Shown in pieces: positions 45,901-58,000 of a stretch of 64,000 bases of DNA. A program made the translations under genes and the position numbers. How positions within the stretch are numbered: position 1 is the stretch's first letter; each line of letters starts with the position of its first letter. The notes under the pieces are model-generated. The model worked only from the letters and a program-made list of their open reading frames with translations. It was not told where the DNA came from and did no database searches. Source of the stretch: Varroa destructor (taxonomy: Eukaryota > Arthropoda > Arachnida > Mesostigmata > Varroidae); the NCBI RefSeq assembly GCF_002443255.2, contig NW_019211456.1, positions 17,903,557-17,967,556 on the forward strand, given 5' to 3'.

Positions 45901-46344
45901 CAGGCATGATCTAGTTCACTCTGATCGTACGTGGCCAGTTGATAGTATCGAGCATTGGCTAGATCTTAGTGCGATAAGAAAAATATACTGCCATAACCTC
46001 AAAAAGGAGGCAAAGGCGAACGATACCTACCAGGCAGTTTTGCCACATACATGACTCCTACTGGAGGGGAACATATACCGACATTGAGGTGTTGTATCAA
46101 CAGCACATATGGTCATTTAGTATACAAAAGTTAGCACTTGTGCACCTGTATTCAACTCTATATATTGTGAAGCCTGTATATACACTGTGCTGGAGGGAAT
46201 TGGAAAGAGTAAATAGCGACATGGGAACGTTGTGGGATTATGTTCAGCCGAAGAAAGCGCGGAGAGCAGGAAGGATGGGTGCTGGTTAAGAACAGGTTCG
46301 TTGGCACCACTGCGGTGAGGACTGGTCGACTCGTCTCCTCGTAC

Positions 46345-46465
46345 CCAAGCCTCCCTCGGCGATGATGGCGGCGGTTGCGGTGACCCCGATTACTAGGACA
46401 ACTGGAACATCAAGACGAAACACAACGAAAAATAACGCCGCGAGGCAACGAGGAGACGATGCCAT
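46345..46465 (-). CDS. Candidate first coding exon with hydrophobic leader
   Basis: Minus-strand ATG with G at -3 and G at +4, encoding MASSPRCLAALFFVVFRLDV, then PVVLVIGVTATAAIIAEGG, a membrane-targeting leader or double hydrophobic segment. CTTGG|GTACGA gives a possible donor after 46345 (phase 1); without it the frame runs to TAA at 46286. On the plus strand the same DNA reads ATGATGGCG in good context (MMAAVAVTPITRTTGTSRRN) up to ACG|GTAAAA, so a plus-strand first exon is an equally serious alternative. Only transcript data can decide. Confidence 0.25.
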
Positions 46466-46635
46466 AGCGATCGCTGTCGCCCACAATGGGGGGCTTACGG
46501 TAAAATAACACGACGGTCAGACGATACAAGTCTCTTACTGTGCTTTCGCGCCAGGAAAAGAAAACAGAAGGAAAAACACGAAACGACGAAGTTGAGCGAA
46601 GATAAACGAAAGAAGAAATACGAAGAGCAGAAACA

Positions 46636-46880
46636 CTACGGGAGAGAGAATAAGGGCCACAGTTCAGAAGCGAACTGTGGCAGTCGCAACAAGAGGAGAT
46701 GGGGCGAAGGTGAAGATCTTTGATGGACCCTCCAGGGATCGGCAGCAGAGTGTGCTACTCCCCGGACGGGTGTTGTTGCCGCAAAGACCATGTGTGAACT
46801 GTCATCTAGTCCTAACCCGTAGCTCCCTTTCGTGCGTCTTTTCGTAGACGATATGGTTGTTCTACTGCTGGTTTTCACGT
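46636..46880 (-). CDS. Candidate exon, unknown protein
   Basis: Minus strand. A pyrimidine-rich region ending GCTTCATAG is an acceptor at 46881, followed by an open frame with strong purine-first codons: VKTSSRTTISSTKRRTKGSY, then GLGLDDSSHMVFAATTPVRG. After that the composition drifts to proline/serine/leucine, so the exon probably ends earlier than the frame's stop. No consensus donor was found (GGA|GTAGCA is the nearest option). It lies upstream, in the minus sense, of the candidate at 46345-46465, but a first-exon-like leader downstream of it argues against the same transcript. Confidence 0.27.
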
Positions 46881-48277
46881 CTATGAAGCCGTACACATGA
46901 ACAGAGAGACAGAGACGAACCGCACGGATGGAAGCATACAGTTTTGCATACCAACACAGAGCTCACCGCAAACATCCGTTAAACAGCTGTGTATTCTCTT
47001 ACCCGGCCGAGCTCGTAGGATTTTCGACTTTGCTGCTCGTGCCGTTCGGCCGTGTCAATTTTACCATTACATCCTTTTTCGCTCGTAGCATACTACACTA
47101 GGGCAGCAGGACTACGCTGCCTGCCCGTGTCGTCCGCACGCTACTTTTCACCAAACTTTTTCCGAAGCTATTGCCGACTCGCGCTTTTTCAATGACAGTC
47201 CTTTATCCTTCCTCTACCGATAATGATCAAGCGTTGAGTTCAGTAAAATAAAACGATGGCTCCTTTTCCTGATCAACTCCTTAATGTTCCTTCCAGCTTA
47301 CGTGCCATAACTTTTTGGTCGGCCAGGATCGCCTACTTTAAACCTGACAAGTTCTCCTATTTACACTTTGCAGTCTTACCGATACGACCGCCACATCGCT
47401 CGGCCTATCTGCGTTTTTTGAAGATCATTTCGATCCTTCCTGGGACATCGTTTTCTGCTTGCGCTCAGTTTTTCAGCAGCGCCAGGCCATTACCGGTCCC
47501 TGTTCTGGAAAAAGCAAGCTGTCAGGCGACAGGTCAATATAGGTGTCATTCTAATCCTCTATACATAAAGGTCAATGCTTTCGTCTTAAGTAAGTGCATA
47601 AGGACAGAATTTATTTCCCTTTTGTAATAACGTTCTCGCGACTTGGTTCTCATAATGACTTAGTAATAGGATCTATCCTGGTCTGTAGACAGAACAGTTG
47701 AACGCGATAAATAACTCTAGTTGAACATTCAGTTAATTATGATGCTTATCAATAGGTCCTATCGACATTTTCAAGCGCTATATGTTTAATATAGTTTCAG
47801 ATACTCAAAATCGGTTCGATGCGTCGAAACCATGCATTCCCTTTAAGCTAGTAAGTGTTTGTTTGGTACGCGTCGCTAGTTATACACAGCTACCAATATT
47901 AAACGCAGTTCTATAAATACTTAAACACACGAACCGCACAGTACACGTTGTTTACTATCCTCGAGCGCCATCAACTCAGCGGCCTATCTTTGCGCCGAAA
48001 TTTCAATGAAGTGTCTTTGTTTTTGTCCTAACTTGCGCATTTTCCGATGATTGTTAGTATTACAGTAATGTGACACATAGTTCTAGGTCCATAAAAAATT
48101 GTCCCTTGGGATCAAATTAGAATGCACATTTCGACACGTTTTTGTGTCACAAATATAGTTCATAAGCGACAGCTCTGAAAAAGTTGTTCCCATATACAAT
48201 ACCCATCATGAAAAAACGGCCTTCACAATTGCCTCGCTTTGTTACTAAATGGGTCTCACAGAAATTTAATAAAATTT

Positions 48278-48295
48278 CATTTAAATGACCATCGG
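48278..48295. repeat. Copy 2 of a dispersed AT-rich motif
   Basis: CATTTAAATGACCATCGG differs from 7223-7240 at one position. Flanks are loosely similar downstream. Confidence 0.4.
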
Positions 48296-48807
48296 GACTA
48301 GTTTAATATAGGATGCCCGATATCCCAAAGCAATTTTTAGATTCGTTTTGCTCGATCATGAAGCATGATTCCTAAGATGTCGTGGTCGGTTTATGCTCTT
48401 TATGTTATTGTATGTTTTTATCGCATACTGAATATAATCGTATTTAATCTGCTACCTTTCGGTATAGAACGAATGCAGGATTTGACAAGTATGCTAAACT
48501 AGACAGAAGCCATGTAGTTTCGAAATGATAAGGCATCCTTCAATCACCAAATTTCACCGAAAACGCTTATTAGATACAGGTCGAATGGAGCTGCTTTTCT
48601 TGATGATTTGGGATTGCAAAAGCACTGAAAACTTAGTCATTGAGCTTTGGATAACGATCAAAACTCGATTCGTTGAGGATTGCGAGTATGTCGCATACAA
48701 ACTAATTCGTGTTTTGTCCACAGTTTCGTATCTGTATTTCGTATCTGCAATAAGCGTGTACCATTGCATTAATACAGACCCATACTAATATAGTCCTATT
48801 GAAAGTA

Positions 48808-48862
48808 GCTTTGTGGCTCAGTTGGCCTGCTACTAGAATCTGTGTACACAGGTACAGATAGA
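48808..48862 (+). repeat. tRNA-like (SINE-type) relic
   Basis: TGGCTCAGTTGG at 48814-48825 is a perfect match to the pol III A-box consensus in typical tRNA context. About 37 bases on, GGTACAGATAG is a degraded B-box. No closed acceptor stem. Best read as the head of a decayed tRNA-derived SINE, or a pseudo-tRNA. Confidence 0.42.
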
Positions 48863-49286
48863 AGGCTATGATGTCATTTGCTCATGGATTATAATTTTAC
48901 TCGACCGTATTGCATCGCCTGTTTTCTTTGAGATTGCCAACCACCTCTATATCCTATACGGTCCATACTGCCTAGTAAAGTTGTTTTGTCTAGGAGACAC
49001 GATATCAACGAACAATTCACTAGACTGCTTTGCGGGAGGCCCACAATCGTCCCGCAAGTTTAGGTCTCCATTTCGTCGTTGCAGCAACACTTCTGCGAGC
49101 TATTATACGCTTTAAGGTTAGATAATCGTGCGATTTTATCGGAGCAGGCCGACTAGGATGCCCTGGGTGGGACAACAAGCAGCCCATTTAGAGCATCCTA
49201 GGCTCCATTTCGTGGGCTCGGCTGAGACCGTTCAGAACGCGGCAAAAACATCCTGAACAAAATTTACTTCCGGTATCGAAGTGTAC

Positions 49287-49463
49287 CTCTCCCCCGTTGG
49301 CCAATGTATCGCCATTCAGTCCACAATGCAACCTTGGAGCTCCTGAGTAGATTTTCCCGTTTGAAAGTTGACCAGTAGAATTGCTTTGACTTATCTGAAT
49401 CGGGAAAAGGAAACCGTTTCCGACCGGCTATGTTCAACTGAGGCCCATCGAACGATAATGACT
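49287..49463 (-). CDS. Probable internal exon, unknown protein (59 codons)
   Basis: Minus strand. Acceptor ACCTGCACAG at 49464 and donor AGAG|GTACAC after 49287 enclose 177 bases, phase 1 at both ends and fully open. The product is polar and aromatic: SLSFDGPQLNIAGRKRFPFP, DSDKSKQFYWSTFKRENLLR and SSKVALWTEWRYIGQRGR, with codon use like a translated sequence. No cysteine, no membrane segment. If the donor is not used, the frame ends 12 codons on at TAA. I do not recognise the family. A transposon-derived frame is a possible alternative, though no reverse-transcriptase or transposase motif is present. Confidence 0.4.
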
Positions 49464-49469
49464 CTGTGC

Positions 49470-50885
49470 AGGTACTCGTCACGATATGACGGTGATACAG
49501 CTATCCAACAACTACAATGTGACTAGCTTAAGCGTAGGCAAGAAGTGATTTTCTATGTTTGATACTAAGGTCGGCGTTGTGTTTCACTGTTTATTAGAGA
49601 TCTTTAGTTTGCTCTTTTATGAGGTTCTTTTCTGCAGGCGCTTATTCTAAATTCGTATGTTAGCCAGTGTGACGGAAAATGATGATCAAATTGCTATAAC
49701 AGCTGAAAATGATAATGACAAAATGAGAGGCACTTAACAATACAAGGCACGTAATCAGGTATATAATCGACTCCTCGTTGTCTTCTTTTCATTCACAACG
49801 ATGCGTTTACCATCCGTATCAGTATTCACTTGTCACTGGTTGACCTACCGTTCCACACATTTCAGATGATAAAGTCAAAACGTCTTTACATGTTTTCGGC
49901 CGATTTTGTTTGGAGTTCCCGTTGCTCTCGTCCGTCCTGGACTCAGTGATGTCTTTTACGGATTCGCACTTTTCCATGTAACGTAGCCCCTGATTTCCCG
50001 GTCACCGTATGTGCTCCTGGCTGATCCACTTCTATTATCTAGACCAATTTATTTACCACTATTTCTGCTTTATAATTTTGAAAGAAGTTTGCAAGTTCCA
50101 AAGGTCACGACATAAAACGGAGACTTGTCTCTCACCAGCTTTTCCTGCAAGTTTCCATTCGACGACGAACGTAATGAACTGTTTGTTTACTACGCACATT
50201 TTCTCTTCTTTTCCTTCCATGGGTTCCCTCTTTCTTCGACCGCCCAGACTTGCGAATTGGGATCTCTTCTCGGAAACAAGAACTAGTCAAACATTGCTCA
50301 CGTACAGGCGTCAGCCTAGATCAGGATAGCCTATGGCCTTCTATCAAGCAAGTGGACCTTAACAAATGCAGGCAGCTAGCCACTAGCTCTATGCGTCCTA
50401 TTTCTTGGCTTTATTCCATCGCTGCATCGAAACTGCGCCTCGAAGACAGGCGCCAACACCGTTGCCGATTGATGGTGGTCACAGGCTATGGTTAGGACAT
50501 GCTACTTTGCTTGCTCAGTTCATTGACTAGTTGAGTGTTTCGTTTTTTTTCGGCCTTGTGCACTAGGTAGTACCAGCATGACTATCGTTCCTATCGGCCG
50601 AGGGCGGATAGAGGAATACCAGGGCGTCGTGGCCGACTGGTCGTCGTTTTATCGGCTGGCTGCCGCTGCCGTCCTGTTCTCGTATCGTTATTTTTCGTTG
50701 CTACCCACGCATCATTTTGGTAGCGAACGGTAGCGATTCGACGGGCAAGATTCGGCTCAGCGCCAGCGCAGGACCTGTGCCAGTGCTACTGCTACTCTCT
50801 GGACCACACAGCGCTTGCCACCCCGACGGTGTTGCGGGTGCCGCCGCCGCCGGCGTTTGCCACTGATTGCTCCCTCGGGTCGCAT
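49470..50885. other. Non-coding stretch
   Basis: No exon supported. The plus-strand frames at 50009-50495 overlap and lack codon bias. Confidence 0.45.
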
Positions 50886-50891
50886 TCGCAG

Positions 50892-50972
50892 GATCTGGTG
50901 AAGCCTGAGCTGAAGGCGGCCAAGGCGAAACACAAGATTCTCTCATTCAGTAGAGAGAGAACAACGAAGGCG
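50892..50972 (+). CDS. Candidate short internal exon (27 codons, lysine-rich)
   Basis: CATTCGCAG gives the acceptor and GCG|GTGAGC a good donor, enclosing exactly 81 bases (phase 0-0), which read DLVKPELKAAKAKHKILSFS and then RERTTKA. The upstream CCG-rich sequence and the downstream lysine/arginine-rich, purine-rich sequence make the open frame here cheap, so the splice geometry is the main support. The region is GC-rich and unlike its AT-rich flanks. Confidence 0.25.
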
Positions 50973-52455
50973 GTGAGCGGTGCTGAGAAGAGAGCGGACT
51001 TCAGCGCTAGGAATGGGGAGCAGAGAGACACTGAACTGAAAAAAAAGTCAGAAAGGAACTATGCGGGCTCCTTGAAGAAAACGTTTCAAGGAAGGAAAAA
51101 CGATCCGGGAAAACAAAGGAAAAGACGAAAAAAGGGAAAAAGAAGAATAAATGGAAAAAAGTGACCACTGAACAATCGACGAGTAGCGGGCAAGCACATG
51201 AAGGCGGTGGCCGACCGCCTGCTGGAGGAACACCGGCGCAGTGGATATGCGTGGGGCAACACCTCCGCCTTGTCGAGGGCAACAACGCGACGCGCTGGCC
51301 GTCACAGTGAACGCACAAAGAAACCCAGACACGTCGCAGAAAATATAGCAAAAACACAAAGAAAAGTAAAACATAAAAACATTTAAAGATAAGCATGTAA
51401 ATGAGGCAAGGTTGAACACTTATGTTGTGTATGTAAGCGAATACACGTAATGTATTCACCAGGCTCTGTTGCCAGACAGCCTTGCCTTTACCACTGACGC
51501 TTTTCGTATTATGGCATAGTCTGGTTGTGCAGGAACCAGAACATGTGATATAATTTGGTCCTCATTTTTCTATGCATTCTCCGGAGGTATCTGCGCACTC
51601 AAGAAAGCACCTTCGTCGCCTTGACAGCCTCAGTCATGCATAAGCTTCCCGTAAACTTCAGTTGTCTGACAATCGATATATAGGTGCTTATTCCATGTAT
51701 TACGGTTTTACGTACCTTGATGCGCTCTTATCATGTTTATTTATGTTTGACGTGTTTTCCCTAGCATAATTGGTGCCTGACCACTCCAAACAATGCGATG
51801 TCATGCTATATACCAAGCGATTTCGCTGCTCATTCATACATCCACCCGCCCGGCCTATCTACCAAACACCCGTTGCTGCATACTGTTCACCGACGGTCGA
51901 TGCTTCCTGTAACTGTTCCTGCAGCGGTATCACGCAAAGCTGGCACCACGACAACGCGAGACATATCCCATAGCGTTGCTCTTTGTTTTTGGCCGCTGCT
52001 ATGGCTCTTCGGCGTGTTCGTGTACGATATTAAGAAGCAGGAATAATAAAGGGAGAGAGGAACAACGACCTGAACAGTATAGGCCCACCAACTACCAGAC
52101 GCGTCGTCTTGCTGCTGACGCTACCACTACGACTGCGTCTATTGACACGAGCAAATGGCGTCTCGCGAGTTGCTAAATAGGTGATGGGTGGTAAAGAAAG
52201 GTAGTTGGCTGGACACGACGAGTGGATATAGAGAGAAAAAGAGGCAAGGTTATATTAGCCGATTGAAGTGAGCGCGGCGGCTTCCAGCGTTGTCCTGGGA
52301 AGAACTGAAGAGCCTTACTATCATTAGAGGTAGCACTTCTAACCAGTAGCTGAATGGGAAAGGACGCAGTAGGTTGAACGGCGGCGGAAGCGGTAGCGGC
52401 GAGGGGTAAACGCCAGTGCTGCTGCTGCTTAGGTGAATGAGGTTTGTGCTTATCG

Positions 52456-52490
52456 AGGCGGGCGAGCGGGCGGGCGGGCGGGCGGGCGAG
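52456..52490. repeat. (GGGC)n tract, potential G-quadruplex
   Basis: Six to seven near-perfect GGGC units. At least four G3 runs spaced by one base, the arrangement that forms a G-quadruplex on the plus strand. Confidence 0.92.
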
Positions 52491-54141
52491 GAGCCACTAC
52501 AATGGCTATAAGCACTATAGCTACAGAGCGTAGGCAGGCGCATGTAAGCGTCATATAAGCACTTGGGTAATTAGGATCGGCGGTAGGCCAACCAGCCGCC
52601 ATTGTATTATTCTGTGGCTAAGGCTGTTAGTAGCAACGAGGGGGACGCACGGGCGACGGTCACCGTATGATAGCGATGTCATCATTGTAGAGGCCGCAAT
52701 AAGGTCGTATCGGTTTTAGCATCTATAATAACGTATGGCCAACAGACGCGAGGCTGTTTGGGTTGGCTCGATGGTCCTGGAAACTCGTCATCAAGCGAAG
52801 CAAGATTGGACTGCAAATAGGACATCCGCAAAGTAACAAGTCAAGGTGACGGGATGTATAAAAAGAATAAGGAAGGCCTATTTCGATTTTGCACGGAAAA
52901 ATAGAAGCGACTCTCATCAAAAAACACGGGCAATCGCATTTTATTTAATAATATGAGTAAGCACACTTTCGTTGATATTTACGGACTATCCATTTTTTTG
53001 TAGGTGCTTCTTTAATTAATACTGCCAGTTCGTTAACGATATAACAGTGTCGCGATTGATCTCACTCCATCTGCCCCTAGGTAGACTACAGGCTACATCT
53101 TTATCAATATATCACCTGTGTCATCATAATAATAAACTCTTCTGTATCCTTTGGCATAGGTCAACGTTATAGCGCTCTAAATGTTTATACAGATATAATA
53201 ATGTTTATGGCAAATACATTCAATTGTAAGCGAGTTACCTCTGTACGTAGCTACGTATACATAATCGGCGGACTCAACATAATATAGATATACGTACATA
53301 CACGTGGTTTGCGTCGTTTGTCTACCAACACTTGGTGGTTCTCTGCTGGATGGCCGATACGCTAAGCTTTCTAATTAGTGTGCAGTTGTATAACGAATGC
53401 CGTTTGCACAGCTACCTCGTTCCATCTCTGTTGCTTATGTGCGCCTCCACCTACGCCAAACCTATGCCCTTTTATATGTCACATTGTCTACCGTGCGTAC
53501 CTAGCACTGCAGTGACCTGTCCACGGTATGAGCGATCATCTGGGCATAATATGCAGGCCACTCGCACCGGCCGTTGGCCGCATTCAGCTGGCAATGGTAA
53601 GGACGCTCCCTCATTCGAAGATGCCTCGTACTCGCTATTTTCTACTGATAATAGGGATACAGGTACAGCAATAAACCGATATTGCTTAAAAGAGGACGAT
53701 TTTTGTCGTTGGGCTTTTCGGTATTACGCGACACAGGTTGGGTGTCACCTATAGGAAACTAACATATGTGCCACTAAATGCTCGAGTATAGATTTAAGAT
53801 GGACGGCCTGAAACGGGACTGTCTTTCCTTTTAGAAATAAACAAAACATAGGAAACATTCATAGGAAAACATACGATTAATTTTAAAGGTTTAGGTAAGA
53901 ATCGTGTTTGGAGTGAATTCTGGCTTAATATGAATACCATACAAACCGTCAGAAACAGAATTCTGTGTGCTCGACAAAGGACCGGTTTATCAATTGCCTG
54001 GTCTTTGCTAATCACCACTGTTTACAGCATCATAGTGTACAGTTTAACGTGCAGAGGTAACTGCGGCGATAAGATTGAAACCTATAAAGACTATATGTAT
54101 ATGTATAATCATACATAGGCCGTTGTTAAACCCGCCATGCT

Positions 54142-54175
54142 GTCCTAGAGGTTAACGGTCGCCAATCAGCGTGAC
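54142..54175 (+). repeat. Weak tRNA A-box-like segment
   Basis: TGTCCTAGAGGTTAACG resembles the 5' half of a tRNA (A-box TRGYNNARNGG), but no B-box follows at the right distance. Reported only because three similar segments occur in the window. Confidence 0.2.
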
Positions 54176-54694
54176 GCACCAACGACCTCATCACATAACA
54201 TTGATTTAGCATAGCAGAAATACAAACGTACTGGTTAAGCAATATGTGCCCCTTCGAAAGTCAATAGGTCGAGCTAATTACTAGGGTCTGCCTTAGACAG
54301 CTAATAACGAACTAGAATTTGGTCATGCACGTAAGCCGTCTACTATAGAGAATAAAATACTCAACAAAGCATATACGCATGTACAGATTCTAGTGCAGTA
54401 TGAGAGAAAAAACTCACGACCCTTACGTCAATGTAAAACCTACTTGTCGACGTAAATCACTGTCGAAAAATTTACCAAATGCCTTATGCTATACTAGCCA
54501 TAATATTGCAAAAGGAAGTACGATGAGCTGTAAGATATTAAGCGAGTGTTTTTCCGCACTAAGCTTCCATTGTACAAACCCGATTTGGTCATGCTTATCG
54601 ATGTTTTCCTGTTAAACGCGTATCTGCATGTAATCTGTACAGCGCAACCCCTTCGTTTGTGTACAACTGGAGGCCGGTTGCACGTGTTCTGTGA

Positions 54695-55054
54695 GCGTGC
54701 GGTTCCTCACCCCTCGGCTGGCACAGACAAAGATCCCTATCCCTGCGTGGCCTCAGTGTTTTGCCCTGGCCACCGCCCTTTGGGCATTTTTTCGAATGGC
54801 TTCGGTATGCGGTCATTGGAGCACTTCTTGTCTATCCAGCAGTGATGTTTCGCGGGGCGTTTCCCTTCCTTTCGGAGTTGCCCTCGCCAGAAGTGGAAAG
54901 GGCCGCCCCACTCTGGCAGCTGCAACAGCCGGTCAGTTGGAGGAATGCGCGCTCCACCCGGCTACTGCAGAAAGTCCGGGAGTTCGATGAAGCGGACGCC
55001 CGCGCGGCAGTTGGCCCTACCCGCGGAATAAACGCTGCCAGTAAATGGCAATGA
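54695..55054 (+). CDS. Candidate exon or ORF encoding a membrane-proximal protein
   Basis: Plus-strand frame open for 119 codons to TGA in a GC-rich island inside AT-rich DNA. The protein looks genuine: HFFEWLRYAVIGALLVYPAV, an amphipathic-to-hydrophobic segment, then MFRGAFPFLSELPSPEVERA, APLWQLQQPVSWRNARSTRL and LQKVREFDEADARAAVG. One likely membrane span followed by a charged helical tail. No strong acceptor is visible near its start, and no ATG lies before the hydrophobic segment, so it is probably a terminal exon with an unidentified 5' boundary. Overlapping frames (54546-54845 + and 54737-54925 -) have weaker composition. Family not recognised. Confidence 0.38.
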   Translation, partial: ACGSSPLGWHRQRSLSLRGLSVLPWPPPFGHFFEWLRYAVIGALLVYPAVMFRGAFPFLSELPSPEVERAAPLWQLQQPVSWRNARSTRLLQKVREFDEADARAAVGPTRGINAASKWQ

Positions 55055-55059
55055 AACTT

Positions 55060-58000
55060 TCTAATAACTTACTTTCCAATTTAAGCTAACAGTCCGCAGT
55101 AGAAACATCAAGGCTTCTCAGCTTTCCTCCAAGGTCAGCTGTCTTGTCTTTAAATGTAGTCCGATAATTTATACGCTAATGCGAGCTGATCAGAACGTGT
55201 ATATATATAATCGAATTGTTCGACAATCATCGTTGCGACTAATTACATTTTTCTAATACAGTAGTAAGTAAAGCAGTGAAGAAAATTCTTCAAATAGCTA
55301 AAAAACGTATCTGAGCAACCTCGAACGAGACACTGAAGCAATAAACAAATACAGCATAGATCAAGAACTCAACGAAAATGCGGATTAGTATCTAATAAAA
55401 TTGTGTTGGATAAGCGTTCGGGATCACAACGGTGAATATACGGATTACAACACGAATAAGTGTGCATTACATTGGAAATTGTGACGAAATCAAACAGTTT
55501 TAATAAACTGAAGAGCTTTAAGGTTCTAGCTAGCTCGTTAGCTCCGAATTTAATCAGGATTAAACTGTGCTACGTCTGATAGAAAGTGAAGTGAGTCGGG
55601 TGACTATTGTGAGTAATTTCCACTCATGGATTATGTAATGTGTTGTTGAAACATTTCCCTTAAGAGAATCTAGATGATCTACTCCTTTTTAACTCCCTCT
55701 AGCTCGAGTGCAAAGGTCGGTTAAGAATTTTCATTTGGAATAGAAATTTCATGCGGTCTTTTCCTGGTCAAGAGACCCAGTACGATGCCTCTAACGGACA
55801 CCGGCTAAATACTTGCTAAGGTTGTCATAAGCAGGTTAGGTTTATCTGTTTAAATAGAAATCATGCCCTGTATTAAGATAGTAAATTTTGAGTCTTACGA
55901 TGGACACAATTTGCACTTTGTTGAGCTGCAGCGCTTCGCAAGAGTATGACTGAAGTGTATATAAATGATTTTCGGACACTTCGCATAAATAGCGATAGCA
56001 ACGTTGTAGTATAGGGAAATATACGTGCACAGACAGAAATTCACTCTTGACATCGTCTACTAAGGTAACAAACGGAAAGCTGCGCAGGCGACGCATCGAA
56101 CAAATGACCAATTTCAGAATCGGGAGAAGGAGCATCCTCATTGTCGAGAGAGAAATTGGCTTTGTAACGAGATCGTCATCGGCGAAACGTATCGCGGCTA
56201 CCAGCCCGTACTCAGAGCAGGGTCCTTGCCCACTAATGCACTATGTCACGCAGATAAATGGACAAAAAAAACACACAGGCGAAACTGACGATTTAAACCA
56301 TTATATATGTATATCCTGGAGCTTTGTTGTTCAGCCTATTCACCTTTAGGTGTTAAGCACCTGGAAAGTTCTCTACATCTGTACTATGGAGCTTACTGCA
56401 AAAGAGGCGCTGGGAAAACATCGGGCCGGCTAAGCTGAGCAAGCAGGTAATTCTCAGGCTAAAGATTCGTCAGCATCAACCGATAACCATTGCGAATTTG
56501 TTATATATTCACTGATTTGTCCGTATATCGTGCGATACGCATCCTAGCCCGAGTTCAGCCTCAAAGGATCAAACGAAAAATAGTTTGTGAAGTGACATTT
56601 TCGTCTTGGTAACACCCTACAGTGCTCTATAATTGTTCCATAAACTGTGCCTGCGTGCATTCAAGTTTGTTCATCAAATAGGAAATAACAGACTACGCTA
56701 TCGAACGACAGGCGGCAATCGTATCCGTTACAACGCTACGTTGACCACAAATTGCAAGGTACGCGACACCTGATGATTAATATCCTTTGCTCGGGCTTCT
56801 GCCTCGTTGCTTCTGGTAGACGACGAACCTATAATATATATACATACAATAAATGTGCCTACGTGTGCTTGTGCATGCTATCAATAGTTCGATATATTAG
56901 TAATGTGATGCATGATGGAAGAGATTCATTGGGAAACCGTCAGCGCAACAAGCCCTCTGTGCCGACGATCGGAGCCAGTCGAAGCCGGCCTAATCAGTAC
57001 AACTGTGTTACACATACGGTCATTGAGGCACACACACATATACATATACACAACACATGTATAGGGATCGAGCTTATACAAAATCCATCAGCCGCGACTG
57101 ACACATCCAGCCTAATAGAAGTGCTGTTATATTTTCTTCCTGGGCCGAACTAGCTCCAGGCCTCGCGGATTAAAGGGTGTCATTCGGAAGAAGGAACAAA
57201 TCTACACTGATTAACTAGAGACTGTTGAGGTTTTGCTAAAGAAAACAAATAGTTCAGCTCCTTTTTATTTTTGAAAAGTCCAATTGTTCGAGTCGATGTT
57301 ATCAATTTAGTGTTTGGTAGAACTACAAATGCAGGCCTATAGACGATTTTTTGCAATATTCGTGTATTTACTTGCCTTACAATCGTATTCTTTGTGTCGA
57401 TCGCCAGCTACGATTTTTGGCTAGGCGTTCATAGTTCAGCGATAAATGTCACAAGTTTCTAGAATATCCTCATTTCGCAGATATCTTAGAATTTAGTTTG
57501 ATATACACAGTTTTATGCCAGGCAACCCTTTTATTAAAAAGAATTGTTCGTAGAACTCGTTCCGCTAGAAAACATTAAAAATGGCCAATGTTTCCGCAAC
57601 TAAGCAAAGATTAACGGAGCCATACTAGGTCACAACAACAATTTGTTTTGCAGATCGTTGCTCACAAGAGCCAAAGGCTTCCTGTCTCGTTAGTGAAATT
57701 GAGTCTGCCAGGCGACTAAGCATATTTGAATTTGGATCGGCTATAATGATGTTGCTCTGACCCGTTCATTCGGTGGCAAATGAAGGCAGCTGTTTCACTG
57801 AACGTGACGGCATGTAAACAACGTCATTTTTCTGGGGACCGGGGGGGGGGGGGGAATTTCTACTCCTTAGAATCGTTTGTCTTATTATTAGTCATATTTT
57901 TACCGTAATTCGGATTCGGTTGATGACAAATATCTATAAATAGGATTCCGGCCGCATGAAACATAAGCACAAAATAGGAAACGAATTTTACAATTCGAAA

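Larger units (their letters stand above)
46900..49280. other. Non-coding stretch with one tRNA-like relic
   Basis: No exon supported. Frames at 46897-47088, 47256-47627 and 48525-48788 lack splice sites or codon bias. Copy 2 of the dispersed motif lies at 48278-48295 and a tRNA-like relic at 48808-48862. Confidence 0.45.
51000..54690. other. Non-coding stretch with G-rich repeat
   Basis: The minus-strand frame 51007-51459 (150 codons) is the complement of a purine-rich tract (Phe/Leu/Ser only) and is rejected. The plus-strand frame 53332-53754 (140 codons) has no codon bias; within it a 40-base segment at 53557-53596 sits between TGCAG and ATG|GTAAGG and could be a microexon. A tRNA A-box-like TGTCCTAGAGG lies at 54142. 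Confidence 0.4.

Noticed and set aside
51007..51459. 150-codon minus-strand frame
   Set aside because: It is the complement of a purine-rich stretch and consists largely of Phe, Leu, Ser and Cys runs; no codon-position bias or splice support.
53557..53596. 40-base microexon between TGCAG and ATG|GTAAGG
   Set aside because: Splice sites are decent, but 40 bases gives too little coding information and no partner exon was found.
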